Assembly: GCF_010015585.1 (NCBI RefSeq)
Contig: NW_022985088.1
Location: 64,678 to 128,677, forward strand
DNA length: 64,000 bases
DNA from: Eremomyces bilateralis CBS 781.70
Lineage: Eukaryota; Ascomycota; Dothideomycetes; Eremomycetales; Eremomycetaceae
Direction of reading: 5' to 3'
Under the pieces are notes generated by a model. It searched no databases, was not told the DNA's origin, and saw only the letters and a list, made by a program, of their open reading frames with translations. The position numbers and the translations under genes were made by a program. This document shows positions 28,418-40,274 of this stretch, one piece after another. Each line of letters starts with the position of its first letter. The first letter of the stretch is position 1.

Positions 28418-29980
28418 TCAAACCTTGTAAAAGCAGAACGCGTGATAAAAGTTCGCCGCATCCATCTCCTGCGCCGTCACCAGCAGCTCCCCCGTGCGCG
28501 CATCGCGGACTCGCATCCGCTCACTCAGCGGCCCCAGCGTCCGATCATCCTTCTCCTCCTCCCAGATCTCTTTGAACGTCTTCCGATACTCCAGCTCCAG
28601 GTTGAAATCCTCCGCCAGCGCCCGGAACGCCTCCCACGGCACCACGTACTCGGGCACCTCCTCAACCGCCTCCTCCAGGTTGTAGAAGTACTTCCAGCCG
28701 AACGGGGGGCGGAAGATTCCGTCGGCGGGGACCGCGCCGGGGAACTTCACCTGGTAGATGTCGTTGCCCCATTGCGGCTGTTTGACCACCTCGTCGGAGA
28801 GTACGTCGGAGTTCGGGATGACGCCGATGAACTTGCCGCCTTTCTTCAGGCTGCCCGCCACGTTGTTCAGCATGGTGCGCGCCTTGACTTCGCTTTCGAA
28901 CGCGTAGTGCATGCAGAACATCATCGTCACCATCTCGAATCCGCCGCCGCCGCCGGGCCCGGTACGGTTCCGAGGGTCGAACCCCACTTCTTGCACGATC
29001 GGGATGCCGCCAACGCTGAGGCCGAAGCAGTCCTGCACGTAGAACCGAGAATCGAAGAGCGGCGGCCCTCGGCGATTGCCTCGGCGCATTTCTTTGTATC
29101 GTTCACTGGCCTGTCGGATCGAGACCTCCGCCGGGTCGATCCCCACGTACAGCGCGATGCCTGCCGAGCGCCACTTCTGTAGATCCCCTCCTTTGCCGCA
29201 ACCGATGTCCAACACCTTGACGGGGTGTCGATCGGTATCCGTGGCGAACTTCTGAATGATGCAGCTCTTGATCCAGTTGTTGAAGCTGCGGAGTCCCTTG
29301 ATCTTGCTGGCCGTCTGACGCCACTCGCGCCCTCGTTGCTCCACCGAATTGTAGTGTTGCGTCACATAGTCTTGAACCCCTACACGCCTTGCCGGCTCGT
29401 GGTGTGGGAGCCTCGGATCGGCTCGTTGAATGGCCTCGACTTCAGTTCTGGGAACCCGTGCTCCTGCGCCGGGGCGCTTCCGCTCGCGAGGAGGAGACCG
29501 AGGAGGAGGACTGGGTGTTCGTTGCCGATTCTCCCTTGCCCGGGTACTGCTCGAAACTCTGGCTTCGTAGTGGCTAGATTGCAGCCGTGAGAAAGCCCCA
29601 GGGCGCTTCCTCTCCCGTGGAGGGGATCGTGGTGGTGGGCTGGGTGACCTGGGACGCGTATCTGCCCTCGGGCTTCTGGGTCGTCGGGAGGCAGCGTTGT
29701 TTTGCGTAAAACGGGATGTGGCGCCAGGTCGTTTCCGTTCGCGTGGAGGCGAACGTGGTGGTGGGCTGGGGGATCTCAAAGCCTCTGGCTCAATCCTTTG
29801 CTTCTTGCCATTTCTTACATCCGATTTGGGAGACGGACGTGTTGGTGATCGTGCTGAGACGATTTCGACGCCGCCTACTGAATCAGATATCGTTGGTTCA
29901 TCCTGAGGCCTGTCCAATTTGACAACCTTGATCTCCTTTCCCTCCTCTTCCAGAGATGGCTCACGCGACCGCTTCGGCAT
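28418..29980 (-). CDS. abd1: mRNA cap guanine-N7 methyltransferase (Abd1 type)
   Basis: One uninterrupted frame of 520 residues from the ATG at 29980. The enzyme transfers methyl from SAM to the guanosine cap of nuclear pre-mRNA. The catalytic domain starts near residue 200 (YVTQHYNSVEQRGREWR, SFNNWIKSCII). It shows the SAM-binding motif VLDIGCGKGGDL, then YVGIDPAEVSI, MMFCMHYAFESE and LKKGGKFIGVIPNSD, all family signatures. The N-terminal 190 residues are basic and disordered. They contain three near-identical 19-residue copies of a SPPPRSPPRERKRPGA element at residues 69-87, 111-129 and 154-172. This N-terminal arrangement is not part of the catalytic domain and may bind the polymerase tail or RNA. 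Confidence 0.95.
   Translation of the reverse strand: MPKRSREPSLEEEGKEIKVVKLDRPQDEPTISDSVGGVEIVSARSPTRPSPKSDVRNGKKQRIEPEALRSPSPPPRSPPRERKRPGATSRFTQNNAASRRPRSPRADTRPRSPSPPPRSPPRERKRPGAFSRLQSSHYEARVSSSTRARENRQRTPSPPPRSPPRERKRPGAGARVPRTEVEAIQRADPRLPHHEPARRVGVQDYVTQHYNSVEQRGREWRQTASKIKGLRSFNNWIKSCIIQKFATDTDRHPVKVLDIGCGKGGDLQKWRSAGIALYVGIDPAEVSIRQASERYKEMRRGNRRGPPLFDSRFYVQDCFGLSVGGIPIVQEVGFDPRNRTGPGGGGGFEMVTMMFCMHYAFESEVKARTMLNNVAGSLKKGGKFIGVIPNSDVLSDEVVKQPQWGNDIYQVKFPGAVPADGIFRPPFGWKYFYNLEEAVEEVPEYVVPWEAFRALAEDFNLELEYRKTFKEIWEEEKDDRTLGPLSERMRVRDARTGELLVTAQEMDAANFYHAFCFYKV
29465..29776 (-). repeat. Three copies of a 57-base coding repeat in abd1
   Basis: Copies at 29776-29720, 29650-29594 and 29521-29465 encode R(S/T)PSPPPRSPPRERKRPGA, separated by about 70 bases of unrelated coding sequence. 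Spacing is a multiple of three, so the frame is kept. Confidence 0.85.
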
Positions 29981-30475
29981 CTCTGTACAGGCCTTGGCGT
30001 AGAGGTTAAGTTGATATTGTATAGAAGGCTTGAAAGTCCTTGTTAGAGTACTGAGAAACCCGGTTCAATGTAGATTGCGTGGAATCTTAGGCGTTCCCAC
30101 TGTCAGGTGATTCTCAAGGGGTGTAGTTGTGCATCAGGAATGCAAATATGACGCGATGAAAGAAGTAAATAAGGGTGAAGCGGATGGTGAACAAGGAGGA
30201 GGGTTCAAATATGACCGTCTGGGCCGTCGTGTCAATTGTATGGGACAGCAGCTTCAGGCTTGGCGCAGCCGGGGTGCTTGATGCTTCACCTCATTGTCAC
30301 TCACAACTGAGAACAGGGCACTTCCACCTACAACGAGAGCTTCATCTGACAAATCCCTGGACAATCTATCCATTTGAACAAGAGAATACATTTGACCACT
30401 CCTCTCTTAACTTCATCCTTCTTCCAAATCGGATTCTGTACAACCTCTCCTCCATAAACACCCGACTCCCCAACC
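29981..30475. other. Divergent promoter region of abd1 and rpn7
   Basis: About 495 bases between two outward-facing start codons. I looked for the yeast proteasome control element GGTGGCAAA and did not see it. No gene is supported. Confidence 0.5.
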
Positions 30476-32050
30476 ATGGGCGATCCTCAGTTCAACAAAT
30501 ATCCCGACCTCTCCCTCTCCCAGCACATCTTCCACATCACCAACCCAGCATCCTCAAAAGGCACGAAGCAAGCGTCCCTCACAGTTCTCCAAGATGCGAT
30601 CAAGGAGAACAACATGGCGCCGCTGTACCGGCATCTGGCCCACCCGTCCGAGGGCATCATGAACCTGTCCGGAGAGGGGACGACGGCACATCCGATGGGT
30701 GGACTCCGGAGGACGTCATCGGCCGCCGCTACGCTCCTTGCCACGCGACGACCCTCGTTGGAATATCCGCTCGCCTGGGACGAGAGCCTGCATGATTCCC
30801 TAGACCAAGAGAATAAGAAGGAGCTGGAGGCCATCCAGAAGGAGGAGGACGAGGCGACGGAGAAGGCGGGCGAGACGGAAATTCTGGCCGCGCGTGGGAA
30901 GCGGGCGGAGTTCTGGACAAAAGTTGGGGACAAGGTGAATACAGGTCCGAGATGCATGGGGTTCGAACACGACTAACTCCGGTCTAGGATAAAGCGGTCG
31001 CGGCCTTTGAAGAGGTCTTCGAGAAGACCAGCATTCTCGGCACGAAAATCGACATCGTCCTCGCCATCATCCGCATCGGTCTCTTCTTCGGCGATAAGCT
31101 CCTGGTCAAGAAGAACATCGAGCGGGCCGGCACGCTGGTGGAGAGCGGTGGTGACTGGGACCGACGGAATCGACTGAAGGCGTACCAAGGCCTCCATCTG
31201 CTGACCATCCGCGCACATGCCGCGGCGGCCCCGCTCCTCCTCGACAGCCTGTCAACGTTCACTAGCTACGAGCTATGCAACTACTCGTCCCTGGTCATCT
31301 ACGCCGTGCTGGCCGGCTCCGTGTCCTTGAAACGCGTGGATTTCAAAGCAAAGGTGTTCGACGCCCCCGAAATCAAAGCGATCTTGGGTGATACGGATGA
31401 TAGGATGGCTGCCTTATCTGGAACCCTGTCGTCGGGCGCATCGACGGGAGACGAAGATATGACGGACGGAACCTCACAGTCCGCGACGCCAGCACCTGCC
31501 GCCGTGAACCTGACTACTCTTGGTCAGAGCCACGGCGGTCATCAAGACGACGAGGCGGAAATCGACTTCAAACCGCTCGCCGTCCTTGTGAACAGTCTTT
31601 ACCGGGGACGCTATCAGTCGTATTTCAGTGCTCTGGCGTCCGTGGAAGGTCAATTCCTCAACCAAGACCGGTACCTGTACGAGCATCGGCACTGGTTTGT
31701 GCGAGAGATGCGACTTCGCGGCTACCAACAACTCCTTCAGAGCTACCGCGTGGTCAGCCTGACGAGCATGGCCAAGGATTTCGGCGTGTCGGTGGACTAT
31801 CTTGATCGGTACGCATTACTCCCCTTTCTTCCGACGCCTTCCACTAACCTCACCCAGTGACCTCTCGCACTTCATCGCCGCCGACCGCGTCCCCTGCACC
31901 ATCGACCGCGTCAACGAGGTCATCGAGACCAACCGACCCGACGACAAGAACAAGCAGTACAACGACGTGGTCAAGCAAGGCGATCAGCTGATCACGAAGC
32001 TGCAGAAGTACGGCCAGTCGGTGCGGTTACGCGGCAGTGAGCGTGGCTGA
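30476..32050 (+). CDS. rpn7: 26S proteasome regulatory (lid) subunit Rpn7
   Basis: Three exons: 30476-30934, 30988-31808 and 31858-32050, giving 490 residues. Rpn7 is a PCI-domain scaffold of the 19S lid. The N-terminus has the characteristic YPDLSLSQHIFHI and an acidic-basic helix (KELEAIQKEEDEATEKAGETE). It is followed by the conserved repeat helices KTSILGTKIDIVLAIIRIGLFF and the RRNRLKAYQGLHLLTIR segment. The PCI winged helix is near the C-terminus (MRLRGYQQLLQSYRVVSLTSMAKDFGVS, then DLSHFIA). A Ser/Thr/Gly-rich insertion of about 45 residues before the PCI domain (around TGDEDMTDGTSQ) is longer than in yeast. The second intron falls inside the PCI domain. Confidence 0.95.
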
Positions 32051-32490
32051 GGCGGGGAGCGCGTCGGTGCATTCGTAGGCGTTGAGCGGGGAACGCGTCT
32101 AGATACTTCTTTGGAGCGACGGAGCTTGTTTCGAGGATATAGAGAACGAAAATGAAAACGAGTATAATTTTCATGCCGTGGTCCACGCGTATCTGTAGCA
32201 GAATCGTTCCTGTCAACCGATTCCGCGTGGTTGTATGCAATGTCTAAGCTACGTGACGTAGACGGCAATTTGCTCCAAAACCGCCCGTCCAAAGGCGCAA
32301 CACTGAAGCTGATTTCATCGCCCACTACTAAAGTAGGGATCAATTCTAAAGATCTATAAATCTGCTCGGAATATCTTAAATCCTATACTTGGCGGGATCT
32401 AGACTCTGATCCGGCCATTCCTTAGGTACCGACGAAATTGACCCCGTCCCGCCCATCAAAAGCCCCTATCGAAAGAGCATTCAATCCGCC
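32051..32490. other. Intergenic region between rpn7 and the pfkB kinase gene
   Basis: About 440 bases holding the rpn7 3' end and the kinase promoter. No gene or repeat is supported. Confidence 0.5.
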
Positions 32491-33778
32491 ATGATCCCCA
32501 TCGCCGCCATCGGCGCATACTACATCGACACGATCCTCACGTATGTACACCAACCCTCACCCACCCACCAAACAACCCCCGCTAACCCTCCCAGCGTCCC
32601 CCACTACCCCTCCGAAGACGCCAAACAGCGCGCCTCCACCCTGACCAAACGCCCCGGCGGCAACTGTCCCAACACCCTCTCCGTCCTCTCTCAACTCCTC
32701 CCTAGAGCCCCTACCCACTCCTCCCCGCTGCCGCTCAAGTTCATCGGCGTCCTCCCTGCGCCGACGTCACCCGCATCGGACTTCATCCGCGCGTCGTTCG
32801 ATGAGTTGGTGGATCTAAGTGGATGTATTTACCGCGAAGGGGAGATGGAGGCGGCGGCAAGTTATATTGTGAGGAGCGAGGAGAGCGGGAGTCGGACGAT
32901 TATCAATTTTAATCCGTTGGGCGAGATGGGGGTGGGGGAGTTTAGGGAGGGGGTAGGGGGGATGGGGAATGTGGGGTGGTGGCATTTTGAGGTGAGGTTG
33001 TTCGTCTTTATATATTGAGCGGTGGAGAGGGGATGGTGTTGGATTTCTGGAAGTGTTGATCGATTTTATAGGGACGGATACCGGATGTTACGTTGCAGTG
33101 CGTGCGATATCTAAGGCAAAGCCCAGAGACCCGGCATGCGAAGATCAGTGTTGAGGTGGAGAAACAAGGCCGCGACGGGCTTCAGGAGTTGGCGAAGGAG
33201 GCGGACGTGGTATTCTACTCGCATGCTTGGGCAAAGGTATAGTGACCAGTGGAACCAGTTGTTTGCAGCCGATGGCTAAGGGAGTGGTCCAATATCAGAA
33301 TCAGGGACACGATGACCCGGAAGCGTTCTTACGGTGGCAGGCGTCCGTCTGTTCCAGGCCAAAGTAAGTGATTCGCGACGCTATACGCTGCTTGTCATCC
33401 CACTGCGTGGGTTCTGTTCTGACAACCAACACTTCATAGACAGCTATTGTTCGTTACTCTAGGTGATCAGGGTGCCGCGGCGCTGGATGCCGACCACGCC
33501 GAGTATTTCCACAGGCCCGCGAAGTTGGGCGGAAGCAAAGTCGTTGAGTGCGAAATCCTATTGTCGTCTTCATGAGCCGCGAGTCTAACTGCGACAGCAC
33601 TGTGGGCGCCGGCGACTCCTTCATTGCAGGGTTGATCTATAGCTTAAGCTATCATGATGAGTGGAACCTAGGGGCGACATTGGAGTACGCCAACCGACTT
33701 GCAGGGCTCAAAGTCTGTCAGGAGGGATTTGAGGGGTTGGGAATGAAGATGGGAGACGCGAACTTGGCATGGAGGTGA
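32491..33778 (+). CDS. pfkB-family carbohydrate kinase (ribokinase/ketohexokinase-like)
   Basis: Six exons: 32491-32540, 32595-32991, 33072-33236, 33299-33363, 33440-33547 and 33598-33778, giving 321 residues. The first exon gives the opening strand IAAIGAYYIDTILT. The second carries the sugar-binding GGNCPNTLSVLSQL. The last two introns restore LLFVTLGDQGAAAL and the ATP and catalytic signature DTVGAGDSF, with the general base Asp268. These are the two pfkB signatures. The fold resembles ketohexokinase, but the sugar cannot be named. The exon 5 donor is GTGCGA, unusual but required by the signature. The protein ends soon after the last helix, within the family range. Confidence 0.88.
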
Positions 33779-34525
33779 AGCAGTGTATAAGCTAGTCAAT
33801 AAAGACAACGCTGAAGAAAGTATCCATTGGGTATCTATTGGAGTGGATGCCCAAAAAGCATCATCCGGCATGGAAGAAGTTCGATGGCCTTGAAGCGTAC
33901 GTAACCCTAGGTCGAAAACTCGATCGTTCTGCTTTCGCCGTCCGTTACCTAAATATATTGAGTTCCTCTTATATGTTGCTTTAGATAGGTAAGCCGAAAC
34001 GTGTCTCCATACGTAGGGTAGACAACGTCGGAGGCAAAGGACTACCAATATCTTCCATGCCGTGGTCGGAGTGCTATTCCAAATAGCATGCAAAAGCCAT
34101 TGTGCCACCCAGCTCTTAAACCAGATTTTGAGAATGCTAATAGAACATTCAACGGCCGTCCAACACCTCCAACCAGTCAAAAGGACACAGCCGATATTTG
34201 CTTCGCGCAATTGTTGGCCATTTTCGTCCTGATGTGTATGAATCAAAGTGATGCATATCCTCCACTTGGTTGAGGTCGCCCGCTCTTTCCCCACGACAAG
34301 ACTCACAGCTCCCAGCACAGCCATTTCCAGCCAGGCGACTCGTGGTTGTGGTAGAGTGATTCTTTCGTCCCTCCGGCTCTACTCCCAAGAAGCAAGTAGC
34401 GAACGCGGGAGCGAGTGGCCCGCATAATCGTTCAGAAGAAAGAAGATCTGTGCTCAGATTATCCCCATTTCTCGTCATTAGAATTCGTAAACCTCGTCCG
34501 GGAACGACTTCCAGAGCCGACCGTC
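33779..34525. other. Convergent intergenic region between the pfkB kinase and KCH genes
   Basis: About 750 bases between two converging stop codons. It should contain both 3' untranslated regions. No gene is supported. Confidence 0.45.
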
Positions 34526-36717
34526 TTATATCCTATAACCATACTGCCCCCCTCCTTGCTGGTCTTGGCTTCCAGGGTCATCCCAACCTTGTCGTGGAGG
34601 CGGTCGACTTGAGCCTTGCCCGGGTCCCGCAGTCGCCGACCTCGCCGGCCCGTTGCTCAATGTCGGCGGCTCAATCGGCATTGTTGCACTGCGCATTGGC
34701 GGTCGGAAACCTGGGGCGGTCCCAGACCTCGGAGGCGCCTGGGACGGAGCGGTGAAGTCTCGACGTGGGGGGTAGCCTTGCGATGGGCTGGCTGATGCGG
34801 GAGCGGGTGAGTACGCGCGGTAGCCGCCGGGGTTGGGGCCAGAAGTGTTGCTGGAAGAGGAATCGAAAGTTGGCATGGTGGGTGCGCGTTGGGGAGGTGG
34901 TCGGCGGGGGAGGGGACCGGTGGGAGGCGGGGCGGTGCCTGCTCGTTGGGGGTATGGGCGGGGAGTACGGGGATTGGAGGGATGGGAGTAGTTGGATGTG
35001 TTTGTATTGGACCGCTCAACGGGACTCATTTCGTACGATGGACCTTGACCGTGTGGTGCCATGCGGTCATCGAAATGCGAGTTGGGACTGAGGGGAGAAG
35101 GGCTTCCAGACGCATCACCTATTGATGTAAGTTTGAATTCAACACGTAAAGGGGTTGGGTGCTAACCTCGAAGGTTCGGCCTTGAAAAATTCGAAGGCCC
35201 TGGAGAATTTCGACCTTGCGCGGTAGGTGGTCGAACTGGTAGGGACAAGTCCGATCTCTGAGTTCCGCCAGTTACGGACCGATTTAGAGGAGCGACGCCA
35301 TATCCGGGAAAATTGCCCATGGGCGAGCCAGATCTTGTAGGGTCGCTGTAACCCATGTCGCCTGCTTGACTCAGCAAGGGCGCGTGGGAACCGTAGCTGG
35401 CCTCGGAATAAGCAGACGACTGAGTCTCCGTGCGTTGTGGCATCCCAGGATGTTGAGAACTGGCCATGCCTAACTCTAGATCCGGAAGCGTTGGCTGTCT
35501 CGATATTCCAGGCGGCGGATTCCCAACTGCGGTGCCCGGCCTGGACGTGTACGGAGGAAGGGTAGTTTGTGAATCCATTCTGTTGAGGGATACTTCAGGC
35601 AACTTGCTGTCTTCATCCAGCTGGGGAATCGTTGGTTGCCGTGATGGATCGATGGGTCCTTGGACGAACCCCTTGCCGTGTTTTCGGTCCCTCATCACCT
35701 GTTTCCGTCTCTTTGCCTCCTCCTTCTCCATTGTCTTCCGAGCCTTCTTCGCTGTGATTAATTCCACTCGAGAGTCAATCTTTCGTCGACAATAGCTCGA
35801 AAGAGACCCATCCGCTGATGGAATGTAGTGCCAGAGGAAGATCAGGTACATCACGATCGATAGTATCAGACAAATGATGGAGATCACCCAGATGATCAAA
35901 GTGAACAACATGGCGAACAGGATGACGACTTGCTGTTTGTCGGATTCAGACGCCAAAATGCGAACATTGTCGAAAAACTGGAGAATGGCTGCGCGGTCAT
36001 CATCTTCATTCTTTCCGGGAATGAGATCGGCCTGTAGGACCGACCATAGAGTCACGGAATTGACGACCACGCGAGGTCCCTCGGCCAAAATCAGGCGGAT
36101 CGCGCCTTGAAGGAGTCAGCCATGTTCCGAATGATCTCGCAGCATGGGAGCAAGGCGTAATCTGGTGCCGTACCTTTGAATTGGAAATATGCAAACAAGG
36201 CGATATAATCCACGCCTTCTTTACTCTTGGTCAATTTGGTGAAGACGAGGAACCGCTTCCATCCTTTCCCGGACCCTGGACGAATACTCTGCAGTTTGAC
36301 CGCCATGGGGTCAAGATAAGAATCGGCCACACCACCTTTTGAAATGACTCGGAGAGCGCGTAGCCACTCGAATATGATCAAAGCGACGGAGAGGATGATA
36401 CAGACTGCAAATATCCATTTCGACACCGTGAACGGAATTGCAGGCTTTACCTGCCCAGCCCATCGATTGAACGCAAGGAGGTTAACGGCGGTGAAGATGT
36501 CCGCTGCGAAGACGGCGATGGAAATGATAATAAGCATCCACAACCAGATATACGAAAAGAAGGTAAAGCATGATGAGGTTCGGAAATCGTCGAGATTCTG
36601 CGCGCGAACTTAGCCATGGCCGTCTTAGAGTTTTAGAGATTCAGATGTACTGACCACATACTCCCACTTATTCGCCTCCCGCACCGGACCGCGCATTTTC
36701 GAGCCTCCCAAACCCAT
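34526..36717 (-). CDS. KCH-family fungal potassium transporter (Kch1/Prm6-like)
   Basis: Four exons: 36717-36655, 36597-36174, 36105-35167 and 35118-34526, giving 672 residues. The N-terminal 330 residues match the KCH family, low-affinity potassium uptake proteins of the plasma membrane involved in calcium signalling. After MGLGGSKMRGPVREANKWEYV come membrane segments around WLWMLIIISIAVFAADIF, WIFAVCIILSVALIIFEW and the long VVILFAMLFTLIIWVISI region leading to LIFLWHYIP. The second intron (GTACGG donor, TTCAAG acceptor) restores YFQFKGAIRLILAEGPRV. The remaining half is cytoplasmic and disordered, rich in Pro/Ser/Arg/Gly (many RSGTA and PPPR runs), as is usual in filamentous fungi. Exon borders are supported by frame, but the last intron only by frame and low-complexity continuity. 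Confidence 0.85.
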
Positions 36718-37991
36718 CTTGAATGGGAGGCGGATTCGGACGGTTTTGGAGTATGACTGAGATCTTCGAAACGGGAAGCGATCGAAGTCAGGAACAGGCC
36801 GGCTGCTCCTTTACGCGCAATCAGGCACGCCTCTCAGGTCAAAGGCAAGGTGGATGAAACGAGTGATCAATCGGAACCATGCCTCGTCGTCGCTGTGTCG
36901 TGTAGATTGAGCGGAGGATGCAAGTGGTCGCAGGATACTGCGCAGAAGAGTGTCGAGGGAGCGTCGAGCGAGAGTCAACCGAGTCGCATTCAAGAAAGTC
37001 CGACAATAAGATACGATCGGTTTCAATAAGGAGTGTAATTGTGCCGGTGGCCGTTTCGGTAGAAGTCCTATTCAATGAGTGACAATAGGGGACAGGAAAC
37101 GCGGGGGGCTTGTCTGTGTCTCCCAAAAAATAACCAACACAATTCTGACGATTCGTATCTAGTGAAACATAGCAATGAAGGAACGATAGTAGCCAAATAA
37201 TGGCATCCCCAAGAGTTAGTGATTGAAAGACCTGAGTGAGGTTGGACTTTGGAGAGCAAACGGTAAAGATGGTGGAGCTGGAGAGATATGCACTGTGCCG
37301 TGCGATGGGGCATCATTAGCTGGGGCCATTCCTTCTAGGGACGGGGAGTTTAGAGTTCAAGCGGAACTGCGGAAGATGAGGAATGAACCTACTGGGAAGG
37401 TGCAACCATCGAACAGGGACCCCCTTGCGCCAAGATTTCCCTTCGTTTGAAGTTTGGAGATTCGGACCCAAACTGGTCAAGACCGGCCAAGATTGGTTAA
37501 GCTTTAAATCTCAAGAAATTGATCATCCTGTCGTGATTCTGATGTTCCGGGTCCATTCCCCCTCCAGGACGCTGATGCGTCCATCGTCAGGAACGATCGA
37601 CTCTTAGTTACCAACTCAGGCTGGAGGACTCAGGAGGAGGATGTGAATGGCGAAGATTATCCCGAGAGCTGAAGTCAGAAGTGTCACTTGTAATACTACT
37701 AATTACACATAACCGTTTCTGCCACCCATAGGCTCTCCAGCTTGCATTTTCCTGGGCAAGAGAGGGTTATCATCACGTGTTTCGATTTTCCACAAGCTGG
37801 GATCCTAATCCCCAGGATTTCTGGAGATTCCTTCGGTACTACGGAGTGCCTATGTGTGTCCTTCGCGTCATTGGACAACTTCACCGTAAGATATAAATAG
37901 TAGCAGAGTGTTGGTACTATCCCAGAGTATCACTACTACCTTATACGGGGAAGCGCCCGTACAACGGCACTGCATCCATCATTCTTCCTGC
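36718..37991. other. Intergenic region upstream of KCH, downstream of the MYND gene
   Basis: About 1.27 kb. The left part is the KCH promoter side. Open frames are short and unrecognised. No repeat or RNA gene seen. Confidence 0.45.
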
Positions 37992-38820
37992 TCACAGTCC
38001 CATCATTGATCCATAGAGCTCTCCAGCCTCAATCTGCATCTGGAGCTGTATCACGTGTTCTCCACCCATTCCTCCCGGGCCCGAACCGATGATCTGTTCT
38101 CCTAGCAGACGGAGCTGCATCGGCATCTGCGGATTGCCATATCGCTCGATGATATCGCTCTTTTCCACTCCGGCGTTGAATCGAGCCCATTCCTCGTTCC
38201 GGGACAATCCCATGCTCAGGACGTCTTCATCGTCTTGCGCCGTCCACCACGGAGGGAGCACGCCGTTGCGACTCTTCGCTTTCGCTAGGAATCGTCGGAA
38301 CGGGCGCCCACTGGCACCATCTTCGGTTTCCATAGAAAATTCGCCAGAGAACTTGTAATCGTCCTCTTGCCGAAGACGGAAGCAGTCGATCAGGAGTCGG
38401 TAAGTGTCTTCTTTGGGGCGGTTGTGCAGCCACGTCTTGCTATGGAGGGCATGGAATGGCTTGTCGATGGCGACCTGGAGGCCTTTAACTCTTCGGCCTG
38501 AAGAAGAAGACGAAGACGTGTTGGTCGGACCGTTGGGTCCACAGCTCCGTTTGTGCGTCTTCCAGTCGGCTTTCTGGCACGCTTTGGAACAGTATTTGGT
38601 CGAACGACAGCGCGAGCAAGTCAAGAGGCTCCCGGATGTGGTTTCGGGCCCGGTCTTTTCACATTTCGCACATTTCGGTGCCTCGTTGGATTCCGAACGT
38701 GGAGTGGTCTCGGTCGCTTGGCTAGAGTCAGTTACCAAACCACCAGTATCATTGGGACATCTTTCGACGCCCTTGGAACACGGTACCAGGGGTTGTTGTT
38801 GTTGTTGTATTGGCAGACAT
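37992..38820 (-). CDS. MYND-type zinc-finger protein
   Basis: Two exons: 38820-38787 and 38716-37992, giving 252 residues. The body frame has no ATG upstream of the zinc finger. A short first exon starting MSANTTTTTTP, spliced at GTACCG and CCAAG about nine bases beyond a CTGAC branch site, supplies one. The MYND finger is complete: Cys27, Cys30, Cys45, Cys48, Cys54, Cys58, His66, Cys70 (CAKCEKTG, CSRCRSTKYC, CQKADWKTHKRSC). A Ser-rich spacer follows, then a conserved Ascomycete domain (TWLHNRPKEDTYRLLIDCFRLR, GVLPPWWTAQDDEDVLSMG, IIERYGNPQMPMQLR). MYND fingers bind proline-rich partner peptides. The specific role is unknown. The first exon is inferred and less certain than the rest. Confidence 0.75.
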
Positions 38821-40274
38821 TGTCTCCGGCTTTGTTGACACTTCCGGTACTTAGTAGTGGGTGCTAGCGAGCGGCTCGGATTGAGTAATGAGTAAAGACA
38901 ACTTTGTAGATGCCTTGGAGGTAGGAAGGTCCCTATTCTTCAACTGAGTTCTCCGTTCGCCGGTATAGCGGAAGAAATAAAAGAATACCGGTAATGGTAC
39001 GAAGTCCATGCCAGGAGCCAGCAAACACCAAGGCTCGTCCGGGAAAAAGCACACATATCAGGAGCCCCTCTTCTTCGTCAGCCCCTATTTTGGTCAGCTT
39101 GCAACACCAAATATACACAACGTATAGATCACTTTGCTCTACAATAGATCAACCGATTGAAATTTATATCTATTCTAATTGAATTTGTAGGCAAAGCGAC
39201 TCAAAATCATCCTTTTGTGCGTCTTTAGGAATGTCCCGCGTTGCGGCGATATTTTTTGACAGCATTTTGTTCCGCCTTCTATGCCGCCTCTTCCACAGCC
39301 ACAATCTGATTAATTCTTACAAATCTTTCGTTCTGATCAACCTGTATCTACTCTCTTCTTCTTTTTGCCTGTAGATCCGCCTAGATCAAGAATGTTTTTC
39401 TGGGACTGTGCAAGTTGCGCTTTAAGTGCGGTGACTTTGGTATTCGTCACCGAAAATGCCTTGAACAATTTCCTCTGGAGCCCCCGGAAATCCCGCGCGG
39501 TCATGCCGTCGTATTGCTGTAAATATATATGTCTTTGGGCCTTTTGGCGTAGCGAATGTATAGTCATATTGAGGTGTAGGGGGCAGGGGTCACAGTGCGT
39601 TGTATAATATGGTTTCGTTCAATTAGTAGCTATTTAATACTTTGATTGGGTTGAAGGAGACCATTGCTGTTCCGCGGAACCCAGCACGAATATTATAAAG
39701 TGTCAAGGCTTCAAATCGCGACTTACTGTATATTTTTTAAATTATGCTTTTTGACAGGTGCAGAGTCATCATGAGAGGATAATAAGGACAATTGCTTACG
39801 GTACTTGGCCTTTAGGGGGGAGAAACAAGCGATATCAAGGGGCTGTAGAAGGTGGTATTTGTGATGACCTAGTTATATGACTATATCCCTTCTTAAAGGT
39901 AGGTTATATCATTAGAACCTCTGAGTTTTGACTGAGCAATACAAAGTACAACTGTCCGAGATGCTAGAGGGGCCAACAAGTTAGCGAAGACTACAGATCG
40001 TGAACAGACTGGACACGTATCAGGAAGGCTTTAATAAAGCTTCAATTGTATTTGGATATGGACTGCCTTAACCTCGTCACCAGCCTTTCCCTCCGCATTC
40101 ATCAAATCCATCCTGTCGAGACGTAAAGGTAGCAATGGAATGTAAAAAGCAAATCCTTTTTATTCTACAATAAGAGAAGGTACAGAACAATGATGTGCAA
40201 TCCCAGCCGTGCGAACGCCGGTCTAAAGCTTGCTATGTGAAATAGGTATCATGCGCTAGCCATGGCGAATGCGA
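38821..40274. other. Intergenic region between the MYND gene and BiP, with a transposase scrap
   Basis: About 1.45 kb, AT-richer than the neighbourhood, with a possible transposase remnant at 39337-39567. The right end is the BiP 3' flank. No complete gene. Confidence 0.5.
39337..39567 (-). mobile_element. Probable remnant of a pogo/Fot-type DNA transposase C-terminus
   Basis: A 76-codon minus-strand frame contains RDFRGLQRKLFKAFSVTNTKV, then a heptad-like TALKAQLAQSQKNI, and ends in a lysine run KKKKRV. That order (helix, short coiled coil, basic tail) is what fungal Tc1/pogo-type DDE transposases carry after the catalytic domain. No DDE catalytic segment or terminal inverted repeat was found nearby, so this is a scrap at best. 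It could also be an unrelated small protein. Confidence 0.3.
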
